Part shown: positions 1 to 6,525 of the stretch, piece after piece
How the letters are laid out: every line of letters begins with the position of its first letter
Numbering within the stretch: position 1 is the first letter of the stretch
NCBI GenBank assembly: GCA_030680655.1
Contig: JAUXUZ010000114.1
Coordinates: 1 to 6,903, forward strand
Direction: 5' to 3'
DNA from: Phycisphaerales bacterium
GTDB lineage: Bacteria; Planctomycetota; Phycisphaerae; Phycisphaerales; UBA1924
DNA length: 6,903 nucleotides
Notes under the pieces: model-generated
Database searches by the model: none
The model's input: the letters and a program-made list of their open reading frames with translations, nothing else
Told to the model about the DNA's origin: nothing
Position numbers and translations under genes: made by a program

Positions 1-164
1 GTCGGTGGTTCGCCGGGGGCAGGGTCAATAGCGACAACGATTGCCGATGCCGCTCCTGCTTCGCAAACGGACCGGACATGCCCCGCCGATAACCAATCGA
101 TGTACGCACGAACCGTCTCGGGCCGGTCGAAGGAAGCCGTAACCGTGTAAGCGATCTGCTCCAT
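1..164 (-). CDS. DUF4286-like small protein, N-terminal part (runs off left edge)
   Basis: Only the first 54 codons lie in the window; the frame is still open at base 1. The protein begins MEQIAYTVTASFD, followed by a helix with the pattern YIDWLSAGHVRSVCEAGA. An opening beta-strand with a YxVT pattern, then W-x(4)-H-V-x(2)-V-x(2)-AG, resembles the DUF4286 family, whose members start with an I-Y-N-V-T strand and carry a W...H-I-x-x-V helix. Those proteins are small, cytoplasmic and of unknown role. The start is the ATG at 164-162. A GAAAGG sequence lies just upstream (172-167) but only 2 bases from the ATG, so it is a poor ribosome binding site. The gene is transcribed away from the sigma operon and uses somewhat fewer G/C-ending codons (including a TTA) than the rest of the window. 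The family assignment is by eye and moderate; that this is a real gene is more certain. Confidence 0.6.
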   Translation of the reverse strand, partial: MEQIAYTVTASFDRPETVRAYIDWLSAGHVRSVCEAGAASAIVVAIDPAPGEPP

Positions 165-266
165 TACCTTTCAGGATAGCGCTGAAATATCCAGACAAAG
201 TCCTGACAGGACCACCAAAGAAGCAATATCCTCCGAGGTTGGACGTTCAGCCAATAGAGTCAGCCG
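165..266. promoter_or_regulatory. Divergent intergenic region between DUF4286-like gene and sigma operon
   Basis: This 102-base gap must hold the start signals of both divergent genes. It is visibly richer in A+T than its surroundings. A possible sigma-70-type promoter for the rightward operon is CTGACA (203-208, one mismatch to TTGACA), followed 16 bases later by AATATC (225-230), which matches the -10 consensus poorly. AATATCC occurs twice (186-192 and 225-231), and GGATA/TATCC (174-178, 188-192) forms a short imperfect dyad. None of these is strong enough to call a promoter firmly. Confidence 0.4.
200..212. repeat. Perfect 13-base inverted repeat, candidate operator
   Basis: GTCCTG-A-CAGGAC is a perfect palindrome with 6-base arms and a 1-base centre, located in the divergent intergenic region 55 bases before the sigma factor start. 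It overlaps the best -35-like element for the rightward operon, so a dimeric repressor or autoregulator could bind here. The symmetry is seen directly; an operator role is inference. Confidence 0.4.
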
Positions 267-917
267 ATGGGACGACGGACGCTTGGAAAGGACAACTCGG
301 CTGCTCCGGATCCTTCGATTGAACCCGATGGCGTGGTGGAGGGTGTGGAGCTTGCGGGGTTGCTCGAACGGGCGGTCGCCGGAGACCAGGAGGCTTGGCG
401 GCGCATCGTCGGACTGTACTGGCGACGCGTGTTTGCGTTGGCGCGGAGCAGGCTCCGCGACCACGGGATCGCTGAGGAGGTTACCCAGTCAGTGTTTGTC
501 ACCGTTGCGACCAAGCTGAGCCAAGGCCAGTACGCCGAACGCGGGAAGTTCGAGCCGTGGCTTTTCCGGGTTGTGGTCAACCGCATCCGCGACCAGGTGC
601 GGGCGCTGCAGCGGGGCGCCACGGCGACTGACGACGAAGTGCTCGATGCGCGTGCGGGCACCGTCGAGAGCCGCGGTGAGGGCACACGGGCTTCGGAGCG
701 GGCGATGGAGGAGCTTCGGCGCGCCTTGATGATGCTCGGCGAGGCCGACCGGCAGGTGGTCGAGCTGCGTCACCACGCGGGGTTGAGCTTCGCCGCGATG
801 GCCGAGCTGCTCGATGAGCCCCTTGGCACGCTGCTGGCGCGGCACCACCGGGCACTGAAGAAGCTGCGCACGATGATGGCGGGTGTCGAGGCAAGTGTGA
901 TGGAGGACAACTCATGA
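267..917 (+). CDS. ECF-type RNA polymerase sigma factor (sigma-70 family)
   Basis: This 216-residue protein would direct core RNA polymerase to a dedicated set of promoters. A variable N-terminal extension (1-30) precedes region 2 (about 33-114). Region 2 includes the core-binding helix with the AEEVTQSVFVTV pattern (69-80) and the -10 recognition segment GKFEPWLFRVVVNRIRDQVR (93-112). A charged linker rich in Ala, Glu and Arg (115-145) leads to region 4 (about 147-203), whose helix-turn-helix (172-200) ends ...GTLLARHHRALKKLR and would contact the -35 element. No region 1.1 or region 3 is present, as expected for the ECF group. The ATG at 267 is the most upstream possible start, because an in-frame stop lies at 255-257; no clear Shine-Dalgarno sequence precedes it. 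The last four bases overlap the next gene (ATGA), a putative membrane anti-sigma factor, so the pair is probably co-translated. The recognition helix departs from the common GTVKSRLHRA pattern. The family call is firm; the target regulon is unknown. Confidence 0.93.
   Translation: MGRRTLGKDNSAAPDPSIEPDGVVEGVELAGLLERAVAGDQEAWRRIVGLYWRRVFALARSRLRDHGIAEEVTQSVFVTVATKLSQGQYAERGKFEPWLFRVVVNRIRDQVRALQRGATATDDEVLDARAGTVESRGEGTRASERAMEELRRALMMLGEADRQVVELRHHAGLSFAAMAELLDEPLGTLLARHHRALKKLRTMMAGVEASVMEDNS
902..906 (+). promoter_or_regulatory. Shine-Dalgarno site of the putative anti-sigma gene
   Basis: GGAGG sits 7 bases before the ATG at 914, inside the last codons of the sigma factor gene. It is the best ribosome binding site on the plus strand and supports this start together with the ATGA overlap. 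Confidence 0.7.
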
Positions 918-1393
918 ACGACCAGAACAACAATCAGCCGCTGCCCCCCGAGCTTGAGGCGCTGGGCGCGCGCCTAGACGACCTTGGGGCCTCAGAGCGC
1001 GCGTGCGCACCGGCCGACCTTCAGTCGCGGATCCTCGCCGCTACCACGGGCGTGATCGCGCATCCAGCCCCAACACTCCGCCTGACTCAACAGCCCGCTG
1101 CCAACCGCACCGGGTTGGTCGGGCAACTGCGCCTCCGGCGGATCGTGTGGCCGATGCGCGTCGCGGCGGTGATCGCCGTGGCGATCGGCGGGTGGGCCGC
1201 TTTCAACGGCTTCAACGGCCCCAAGCCGACCCAGCCGAGTTTCAACCCCGACGAGGTCTTTGATTACGTTTTCGGCAGGAGCGGCACGTCCGAGCAGATT
1301 CAGCGCCTGCTTCAGGACACGGCGAATCTCGAGTCGCTCGTCGGCAGCGATGACTTCGGGGTGCCCGACATGAACTACCTGGAGAGCCTCTGA
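914..1393 (+). CDS. Single-pass membrane protein, putative anti-sigma factor
   Basis: This 159-residue protein has a cytoplasmic N-terminal region (1-80), one hydrophobic segment (about 81-98, from MRVAAVIAV to GGWAAF) flanked by Arg on the inner side, and an acidic outer tail of about 60 residues (100-159). There is no signal peptide. The N-terminal part contains a leucine-rich helix (ELEALGARLDDLGASERA, 13-30) and an AP-x-DLQSRILAAT segment (32-43), the size and place where a sigma-binding domain would sit. The zinc-binding HxxxCxxC motif of ZAS anti-sigma factors is absent; there is only one Cys (31). The gene overlaps the sigma factor by four bases and the secreted-protein gene by one. 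The anti-sigma role is inferred from gene order, topology and coupling. It could instead be a membrane protein that simply belongs to the sigma regulon. Confidence 0.75.
   Translation: MNDQNNNQPLPPELEALGARLDDLGASERACAPADLQSRILAATTGVIAHPAPTLRLTQQPAANRTGLVGQLRLRRIVWPMRVAAVIAVAIGGWAAFNGFNGPKPTQPSFNPDEVFDYVFGRSGTSEQIQRLLQDTANLESLVGSDDFGVPDMNYLESL
1381..1386 (+). promoter_or_regulatory. Shine-Dalgarno site of the secreted-protein gene
   Basis: GGAGAG lies 6 bases before the ATG at 1393, within the final codons of the preceding gene. With the TGATG stop-start junction it fixes the start of the third gene. Confidence 0.6.
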
Positions 1394-2352
1394 TGAGCAC
1401 TCGGCCTTTGGTTTCCCGCGGCCTTATCGCCTCGGTGCTGCTTGCGGCCAGCGTGGCCGCCGCCGCGTACGCCCAGCCGGGCGACCAGCCTGGTGGCGGA
1501 GATCACGATCGCCCGCGCGCCGCCGGACAGCCCGCCCTTGATGCGAAGGGTCTGCGCGAACTGCTCGAACGGCGGTTGGAGGAGCACCGGGCAAGCGGGA
1601 AGCGGCTCGAGGAAGCGCTGCAGAAGCTCAACGGTGGTGCCGATGCGGCAGCGGTGAGCCGCGAGTTTTTCGATGCCATCCGCGAGTTCCGCAGGCCCGG
1701 CGCCGGTGGCCGCGGTGGACCGGGCGGCGAGGACGCGACCGGCTCACCCGGTGCCCAGCGCCAGGGGAAAGAACCCAGCGGCGGCATGGGGCGTGGCACC
1801 GAGTTTGGAATGTTCGGCGGCCCGAAGCTCAACCCCGAGGAGCGTGCTGCGGCGATCAAGGCGCTGGAGGAAAGGCACCCGGAACTGATCGGCAAGGTGG
1901 TTGCTCTCGCCGGAGGCAACAACGAGACGCTCTCTCGTTTCAAGGAAGCCGTGGCCGCAAGGGTGCGGGCGCTGGAAGCTACAAGCGAACGAGACCCGGA
2001 AGAGGCGGGCCTGAGGCTGACAGAGCTGAGCACCGGGCTCGATCTCATGAGGCTGGGCCGAGAACTAGCCGACGCCAAGAAGCAGGGCACCCTTGAATCG
2101 GCCGGGCCCGCTCTCCGCGTCCAGTTGGTCGAGGCGCTCTCCTCGCAGTTTGACGCGCGCCAGCAGCTGTCAAAGCTGCTGCTCAAGCGGCTCCGCGAGG
2201 GCGCAAGCAAGCAGGAAGCCGAGATCGTCGCCAAGGACAACGACCGCGCTGACCTGATCGCCAAACGAACCGAGGATTTCCTGAAGATGATCGAGCGTGG
2301 CCGTCGCGGGGAAAGCCGTGAAAGCGACGCTGCGCCCGGCACCAAGCCCTGA
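1393..2352 (+). CDS. Secreted, charged helical protein of the sigma operon
   Basis: No known family was recognised for this 319-residue protein. The N-terminus is a Sec signal peptide: Arg at 4 and 9, a hydrophobic core at about 11-24, and a likely cleavage after Ala27 (AYA|Q). The mature protein has three parts. The first is a charged helix rich in Leu, Glu and Arg that looks like a coiled coil (about 49-80). The second is a flexible Gly-rich stretch with clustered Gly, Pro and Arg (101-145). The third is a long set of helices with many Lys, Arg, Glu and Leu residues (146-302), ending in a disordered tail. There are no Cys residues and no metal-binding or catalytic motif. Its start overlaps the stop of the putative anti-sigma gene (TGATG). 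In layout it recalls three-gene ECF systems in which a periplasmic helical protein senses a signal and relays it to a membrane anti-sigma factor, as CnrX does in CnrYXH, but no sequence likeness to CnrX is claimed. It may equally be a target gene of the sigma factor. Confidence 0.8.
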   Translation: MSTRPLVSRGLIASVLLAASVAAAAYAQPGDQPGGGDHDRPRAAGQPALDAKGLRELLERRLEEHRASGKRLEEALQKLNGGADAAAVSREFFDAIREFRRPGAGGRGGPGGEDATGSPGAQRQGKEPSGGMGRGTEFGMFGGPKLNPEERAAAIKALEERHPELIGKVVALAGGNNETLSRFKEAVAARVRALEATSERDPEEAGLRLTELSTGLDLMRLGRELADAKKQGTLESAGPALRVQLVEALSSQFDARQQLSKLLLKRLREGASKQEAEIVAKDNDRADLIAKRTEDFLKMIERGRRGESRESDAAPGTKP

Positions 2353-2369
2353 GACGACTGCCCGTCGGT

Positions 2370-2870
2370 TCAGCTGACGACCGATCCCGGCGCTATATCG
2401 GCGTCGGGGCGGAGCAGGATGACACGGCGCACGATCGTCGGGTCGGCCGCTGCGGCGTCCTTGGGGGTTTCGCTCGCGGCGAGCAGCATGCCGCGCGACT
2501 CCTCGCCGCGGAGCATGCGCGGCGCGAGGTTTGCAACGATGATGATCAGCCGGCCGACCAGCTCCTCGGGGTTGTAGGCTTCGCGGATGCCGGCGCAGAT
2601 CTGGCGCGGCGTTCCCGATCCATCGTCGAGTTGCAGCTTGAAAAGCTTGTCCGCCTTGGGGTGGTGCTCTGCCTGGACGATCTTCGCAACGCGCAGGTCA
2701 ATCTTGGCAAAGTCGTCGAACGCGATCACCGGCTTCGGCCCACCGGGAGTCGGAGCGGGGGCAGGAGCAGGGGCGGAGAGGACCGGAGTTGAAGCGGGGG
2801 CGGCTGGAACGGCTGGGGTTGGGTCTGGCATGGGGCAGAGTTTAGCGCGCGGCGATGCGTCCGCCGTCAC
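2370..2870 (-). CDS. metG: Methionyl-tRNA synthetase beta subunit / stand-alone tRNA-binding OB-fold protein
   Basis: The protein is a free-standing version of the C-terminal tRNA-binding domain of methionyl-tRNA synthetase (Trbp111/MetRS-beta family), which dimerises and raises tRNA affinity; the catalytic domains are not in this window. Counting from the GTG start, residues 14-46 are a disordered Pro/Ala tail, and residues 48-166 form the OB-fold domain. That domain carries the family signatures IAFDDFAKIDLRVAKI (49-64), HPKADKLFKLQL (70-81), RQICAGI (89-95) and ANLAPRMLRGEESRGMLLAA (113-132). Two starts are possible. The GTG at 2870 overlaps the preceding stop as GTGA, like the other junctions of this unit, and has an AGGGGAG 12 bases upstream. 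The ATG at 2831 gives a natural MPDPTPA start but lacks a visible ribosome binding site. I kept the GTG, with real doubt. It is the last gene of a minus-strand unit of envelope proteins. The domain assignment is firm. Confidence 0.93.
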   Translation of the reverse strand: MTADASPRAKLCPMPDPTPAVPAAPASTPVLSAPAPAPAPTPGGPKPVIAFDDFAKIDLRVAKIVQAEHHPKADKLFKLQLDDGSGTPRQICAGIREAYNPEELVGRLIIIVANLAPRMLRGEESRGMLLAASETPKDAAAADPTIVRRVILLRPDADIAPGSVVS

Positions 2871-3757
2871 TGAGCGACCCAGCTCCCCTTGCGCCAGAGC
2901 GTCCCACGCGGATCGACCGCGAACGAAACCGCAAGGTCCGCGGGGTTTGGGTCACGCAGCGGTTCGCCGTCGTCGGCAAGGATCTGGGCTGACCACGACC
3001 GGTACACCCCGCGCAGGAGGAGCGACTCTGCACGGAATTGCTTCAGCAGCTCCGAGTCTGAGAGCTTGGGTCCTGGGTTTCCGTCGCAATAGGGGCACAG
3101 CTCGCTCTCGTTGGCGCGGGTCACCACCCGGCGGTTCTTGCACGTCGGGCAGGCGGGCCAGTCCGCGATCCACTTGAGCACCGGCTGCCCGGCGGCGGGG
3201 TCGCCGGTGATGGTCACCTGGTTCGCCGCCAGCAGTTCGCGCACGCCCTCACGCGCCAGGTACTGCTCGGCCCGGCGGCCTTCACCCGAGCGGGCAAGCC
3301 CCATCGCGGTCGCGAGGTGAAAAGCAACGACCTCCGGCACCGCGGCCGGCAACCGGGCCGATGCTGAGCCGGCGCGATCGCCCGGCGGCGCCACCTGGTC
3401 GCCGATCGCGGCGAGCCACCGTCGCTCCGGCTCGATTCTCGTCAGCGAAGCCAGGCCGAGCGTCGCGCTGCGGGCGAGTTCGCCGTCACCAGGCTGGTTT
3501 CGTGCGCGGTAGAGTTCGAACGAGAGCACAAACAGGGAGCGGGCAAGGTCCCTTGAGGGCCGGTCAGACCCGGCCTCGGCCGCGAGTTCTTCAGCAAGCA
3601 GGAAATACGCCTGCGGGTTCTGGGGATTGAGGGCGGCGAGCCGTTCGGCGAGGCCGGGAACGGTCGTCGGGAGCGGTGAAGCCGGCGCACCGCCCGGCTG
3701 ACCGGCGCCCGCCAGCAGCAACGCGAGCGCCGCGGCGAGGAGGATCTGCTTCTTCAT
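2867..3757 (-). CDS. Secreted protein with two CxxC pairs (possible zinc-ribbon)
   Basis: No family was recognised for this 296-residue protein. It starts with a signal peptide (MKKQ, then an Ala/Leu core to about residue 17, with cleavage probably between 19 and 27). The cleavage region has no Cys, so it is not a lipoprotein. Residues 34-180 are helical; the LNPQNPQAYFLLAEELA stretch (43-59) resembles a TPR-like helix pair. Cys203-x2-Cys206 and Cys221-x2-Cys224 (CPTC and CPYC, 14 residues apart, the second followed by DGNPGP) have the spacing of a zinc-ribbon, loosely like half of the DnaJ zinc domain. The C-terminal 70 residues are mixed and end ...LWRKGSWVAQ. The start is the ATG at 3757, because it overlaps the preceding stop as ATGA, has GGGAGAG 5 bases upstream and gives a clean signal peptide; a longer in-frame extension up to 3880 would bury the signal. 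The function is unknown. Coupling to the large membrane protein suggests a shared envelope role. Zinc binding is inference; a disulfide or redox role is possible outside the cytoplasm. Confidence 0.8.
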   Translation of the reverse strand: MKKQILLAAALALLLAGAGQPGGAPASPLPTTVPGLAERLAALNPQNPQAYFLLAEELAAEAGSDRPSRDLARSLFVLSFELYRARNQPGDGELARSATLGLASLTRIEPERRWLAAIGDQVAPPGDRAGSASARLPAAVPEVVAFHLATAMGLARSGEGRRAEQYLAREGVRELLAANQVTITGDPAAGQPVLKWIADWPACPTCKNRRVVTRANESELCPYCDGNPGPKLSDSELLKQFRAESLLLRGVYRSWSAQILADDGEPLRDPNPADLAVSFAVDPRGTLWRKGSWVAQ

Positions 3758-6525
3758 AGCGGCTCTCCCAGTCTGAGCGCCCACAGGCGCAGGGCCACAT
3801 CCTCGGTCGCGCGGATCTGCGCTGCGACAGAGCGGGCGACGCTCCGGTTCTGGCTCAGCAGCGCCAGCAGCGATCGGCACTGGTCGGCCGTGGCGGGGCG
3901 CTCGGCCGCGACGATCACCGCCAGCGCCTCAACAGCGGAAACCTGATTCGCCGCAAACGCCTGCGGCAACCCGTGGGCAACGAGCAACCGACCGGCGCGA
4001 GCGCGGTCGAGCGCGTCGGGGTGGATCAGCGCCGTCGGCGACGGCACCTGCTGGCGGATCTGCATCAGCAACGCGGCGTACGCCCTGCCCGCTGCGCTGA
4101 CCGACTCAACGGGGCCGTCAACGTCGGACACTTCGCTCGATGCGGCGCCCGCCACCGTCGTCCACGATTCGGCGAGCACCGCCGCGGCGCGATCAGCGGC
4201 CACCGTCGAGTTGCTTGCCGCCAGCAGGGTGAGCAGCCGCTCGATGAGCGCACGCCTGTAGTGGACCGCCCACCGATCGCTGCTGACTGGCAGCGCGCCC
4301 GCGAGTGTGAACTGACCGAGAAACTCGCCGGAGTTGCTCGACTGCTTCACCCTCGGCAGCACCTCGAGCACGGCGTTGACCATCGCGGGGTGGTCCGTCC
4401 GCTTGAGTGCGGCCCGTTGGGCTGCCGTGCGCGTCTCGCCCGTCGAAAGCAGCGCGGCCTCGGCGAGCACCTCGCAGTCCACCGGGCCGGGTGAAGCACT
4501 CTGCTCAAACTCGGCGATCCGACCGAGCCGGGCAGAGGCGGTCCGGCTCTCTGCAAGAAAACGCCGCGCCCACTCGCCGTCGCCGGCGACGGAGAATCGC
4601 AGCACAAAGAGCGACCCCGAAGGCGGCTCCGAACGCACGACGACCGGCGCGGGCAGCCCCCTTGAACGCAAGGACGCGGCCTGGCTGATCGTGGCCAGGG
4701 CCGACGCCGCTGCCAGTTGTTCCAGATCGCCAGTCGCCTGATCGGCCTGGCCCACGGCCGCACGCGCCGCCTCGAACCAGTCGGCGTTGGTGCCGCCGCT
4801 GCCCGCCCGCGCAGCGTTGGCCGCCCGCGACCAGGCCTCGGCGTAGCGGGCACGCAGCTCGTCGCGTTCCGCCTGCGTTGCGCCGGTGGAGAGGACCATC
4901 GTTGCTTCAACACCCGCTGCCGACGACCTGGTGGCGACCGCCGCCGTGATCAGGTGGATGTCGCCGGCCGAGAGCCGCGTGTCGGCGAGCCACGAGAGCA
5001 CCCGGTCGCGCCCCGCGTCACCTTCTCTGAAGCGCGCCTGCCCCAGCAGCACCGAGGCGAACTCGAACACGGCTCGGCTCTGCGAGGCGTCACGCGTTGA
5101 GGTGAGCAGCCGCTCGACGGTGTCGAGAACGACAGAGTCGTTGCGCCGCACCGCGTCGTCGGCCGAGCCTCCAAGTCCTGTCGCCGAGCGGAGCGCGGTC
5201 AGCCAATAGTCTGCCTGGGCACGCGTGACCGTTGACGGCTGGTCAGCGTCAGCAAGGAGTAGCGCCGGCAACGCTTCAAGCGCATCAACCGCGGCTTCAT
5301 CAAACGTCGAGCCCGACCGCCGGGCCGATCGTTGACCGCCGGTGGAACCCGCCAGCACCTCCCGGCACACCTGTTGCACGACCGCCGGCAACTCCCGTTC
5401 GCGGCTCAGCACGGCGGAAACCCCGGCTGTCGCCGTGACGTGCCACACCGCCGCCGGCGACGATGGGTCGCTCGGCTTTGCCCGCAGGGCTCTCACGAAC
5501 GACTCGCGGGTCGCGTCGTCTTGTGAAAGATCTACGCCGCCCGCCGCGATCGCCTGCACAACCGCTACGCGGCTGCCCGGGTCGATGCGCGGCCACCAGT
5601 TGCGGAGCGTCTCGATGCCCCTCAGGATCGCCCGCTCGCGCTCTGGACCTGGCACGGAGGGACGCAGTGCATCCACCAATTCTCGAGCGAAGATACGCCC
5701 GTCCGGCGGCCCCTCAGCGACGGGTACCGCCCGCGGCGTGGGTGCTTCGTTGACGGGGGCAGTGCTCGGGCTCGCTCGGTTTGTTGGTGCCGGTTGCGGC
5801 ACCGCCTGTGGCGTTTGTGTGTTCTGCCTGGTGGTGATCGCCACGATCGCGAAGATCGAGAACGCGACAACGCCGATGGTGACAACCGCGCCGATCGCCA
5901 TCCACAGCCGCTGCGCGCTGCGATCGGTGCGAGGGGCAGAGTCGTACGCGCCCCTCGGTGCGCCCTCAGCAGCACCCTGCCGGGCTCGCTGCGCACCCGC
6001 GTCCGACTCGACCGGCACGACAAGCTCTGCCAGAAACCGATCGACAACCTCTGAAGGCAACCCGTCGGCCTCGGCGAGGGCGAAGAGCTGCGCGATCGAG
6101 CGCGGCGATGCGCCGGCGGAGGCGACCAGCGCCCTGGCTTGCTTCCTGAACACTCGCTCCGCCGGCGAGGCGATGGGTTCGTGCGGGAACCGGGCGGCCA
6201 CTGGTGCCGCTGGACCCGTCCTCAAAGCGGCCGCACGCGGCGCGGGGTCCAGCGCCGCCTCCAGTTCCTGCGTCCATTCAGCCCCGGGACCATCGATCAT
6301 CTGCGCCGCGATCGACCGCAGGACCCGCGCCAGCAGGTGCGCATCCGCATCTGTGGGGTGGAGCGCCAGCATCTCAAGGCGCACCCTGAGCGAGGCGAGC
6401 ACTTCGTCACGCGGTGCACCCGGGGCCACGCCGATCATCGTCTCGGGCCAGAGCGGATCGAACCCGTTGACGGCTTCGGAGCCGAAGTAGAGCCCGATCA
6501 GGTCCTTGGCCTTGCGTGGGGTCAT
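3754..6525 (-). CDS. Large single-pass membrane protein with extended periplasmic helical region
   Basis: This 923-residue protein was not assigned to a known family. The cytoplasmic part (1-205) opens with a region (about 12-78) whose central stretch reads MIGVAPGAPRDEVLASLRVR and then continues LEMLALHP. That pattern is reminiscent of a J-domain but has HPT in place of HPD. A second helical module lies at about 122-170. One membrane segment (206-231) is preceded by Arg residues, giving N-inside topology. A Pro/Thr/Ala linker (235-275) then leads to about 650 outer residues predicted to be mostly helical, rich in Ala, Leu and Arg, perhaps an alpha-solenoid. Only three Cys residues are present. 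The start is the ATG at 6525: it overlaps the upstream stop as ATGA and has a G-run ribosome binding site 5 bases away. A 29-residue extension to 6612 would sit wholly inside the upstream gene. The gene's own stop overlaps the next start (ATGA). It may be a scaffold of an envelope complex; no enzyme motif was seen. Confidence 0.85.
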   Translation of the reverse strand: MTPRKAKDLIGLYFGSEAVNGFDPLWPETMIGVAPGAPRDEVLASLRVRLEMLALHPTDADAHLLARVLRSIAAQMIDGPGAEWTQELEAALDPAPRAAALRTGPAAPVAARFPHEPIASPAERVFRKQARALVASAGASPRSIAQLFALAEADGLPSEVVDRFLAELVVPVESDAGAQRARQGAAEGAPRGAYDSAPRTDRSAQRLWMAIGAVVTIGVVAFSIFAIVAITTRQNTQTPQAVPQPAPTNRASPSTAPVNEAPTPRAVPVAEGPPDGRIFARELVDALRPSVPGPERERAILRGIETLRNWWPRIDPGSRVAVVQAIAAGGVDLSQDDATRESFVRALRAKPSDPSSPAAVWHVTATAGVSAVLSRERELPAVVQQVCREVLAGSTGGQRSARRSGSTFDEAAVDALEALPALLLADADQPSTVTRAQADYWLTALRSATGLGGSADDAVRRNDSVVLDTVERLLTSTRDASQSRAVFEFASVLLGQARFREGDAGRDRVLSWLADTRLSAGDIHLITAAVATRSSAAGVEATMVLSTGATQAERDELRARYAEAWSRAANAARAGSGGTNADWFEAARAAVGQADQATGDLEQLAAASALATISQAASLRSRGLPAPVVVRSEPPSGSLFVLRFSVAGDGEWARRFLAESRTASARLGRIAEFEQSASPGPVDCEVLAEAALLSTGETRTAAQRAALKRTDHPAMVNAVLEVLPRVKQSSNSGEFLGQFTLAGALPVSSDRWAVHYRRALIERLLTLLAASNSTVAADRAAAVLAESWTTVAGAASSEVSDVDGPVESVSAAGRAYAALLMQIRQQVPSPTALIHPDALDRARAGRLLVAHGLPQAFAANQVSAVEALAVIVAAERPATADQCRSLLALLSQNRSVARSVAAQIRATEDVALRLWALRLGEPL
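3763..3769 (-). promoter_or_regulatory. Shine-Dalgarno site of the CxxC secreted-protein gene
   Basis: On the minus strand GGGAGAG lies 5 bases before the ATG at 3757, within the end of the large membrane-protein gene. It decides the start of the downstream gene in favour of MKKQ rather than the longer in-frame extension. Confidence 0.6.

Noticed and set aside
171..464. Minus-strand open frame of 97 codons across the divergent region and sigma gene start
   Set aside because: It overlaps the conserved sigma factor and the intergenic region, has no recognisable protein features and ends just before the DUF4286-like start.
914..1160. Zinc-binding (ZAS) anti-sigma domain
   Set aside because: The HxxxCxxC motif is absent; the region has a single Cys and His50 is not suitably placed. 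The anti-sigma proposal rests on context only.
1503..2345. Minus-strand open frame of 280 codons opposite the secreted helical protein
   Set aside because: It is a Ser/Arg/Pro-rich low-complexity shadow. The plus-strand gene has a signal peptide, ribosome binding site and operon overlap.
2353..2385. Possible bidirectional terminator between the convergent genes
   Set aside because: Only 4-base stems (CGAC/GTCG with a 5-base loop) and a TCAGCTGA palindrome over a stop codon are visible. There is no strong GC stem and no T-run, so no terminator is called.
3758..3880. 41-codon N-terminal extension of the CxxC secreted protein
   Set aside because: It lies wholly within the end of the upstream gene, would place the signal peptide internally, and the ATG at 3757 has an ATGA overlap and a ribosome binding site.
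5342..6490. Plus-strand open frame of 382 codons opposite the large membrane protein gene
   Set aside because: Its composition (Ser, Arg, Ala, Thr rich, no domain) is that of an antisense shadow in high-GC DNA. The minus-strand frame has a ribosome binding site, coupled neighbours and a sensible membrane topology.
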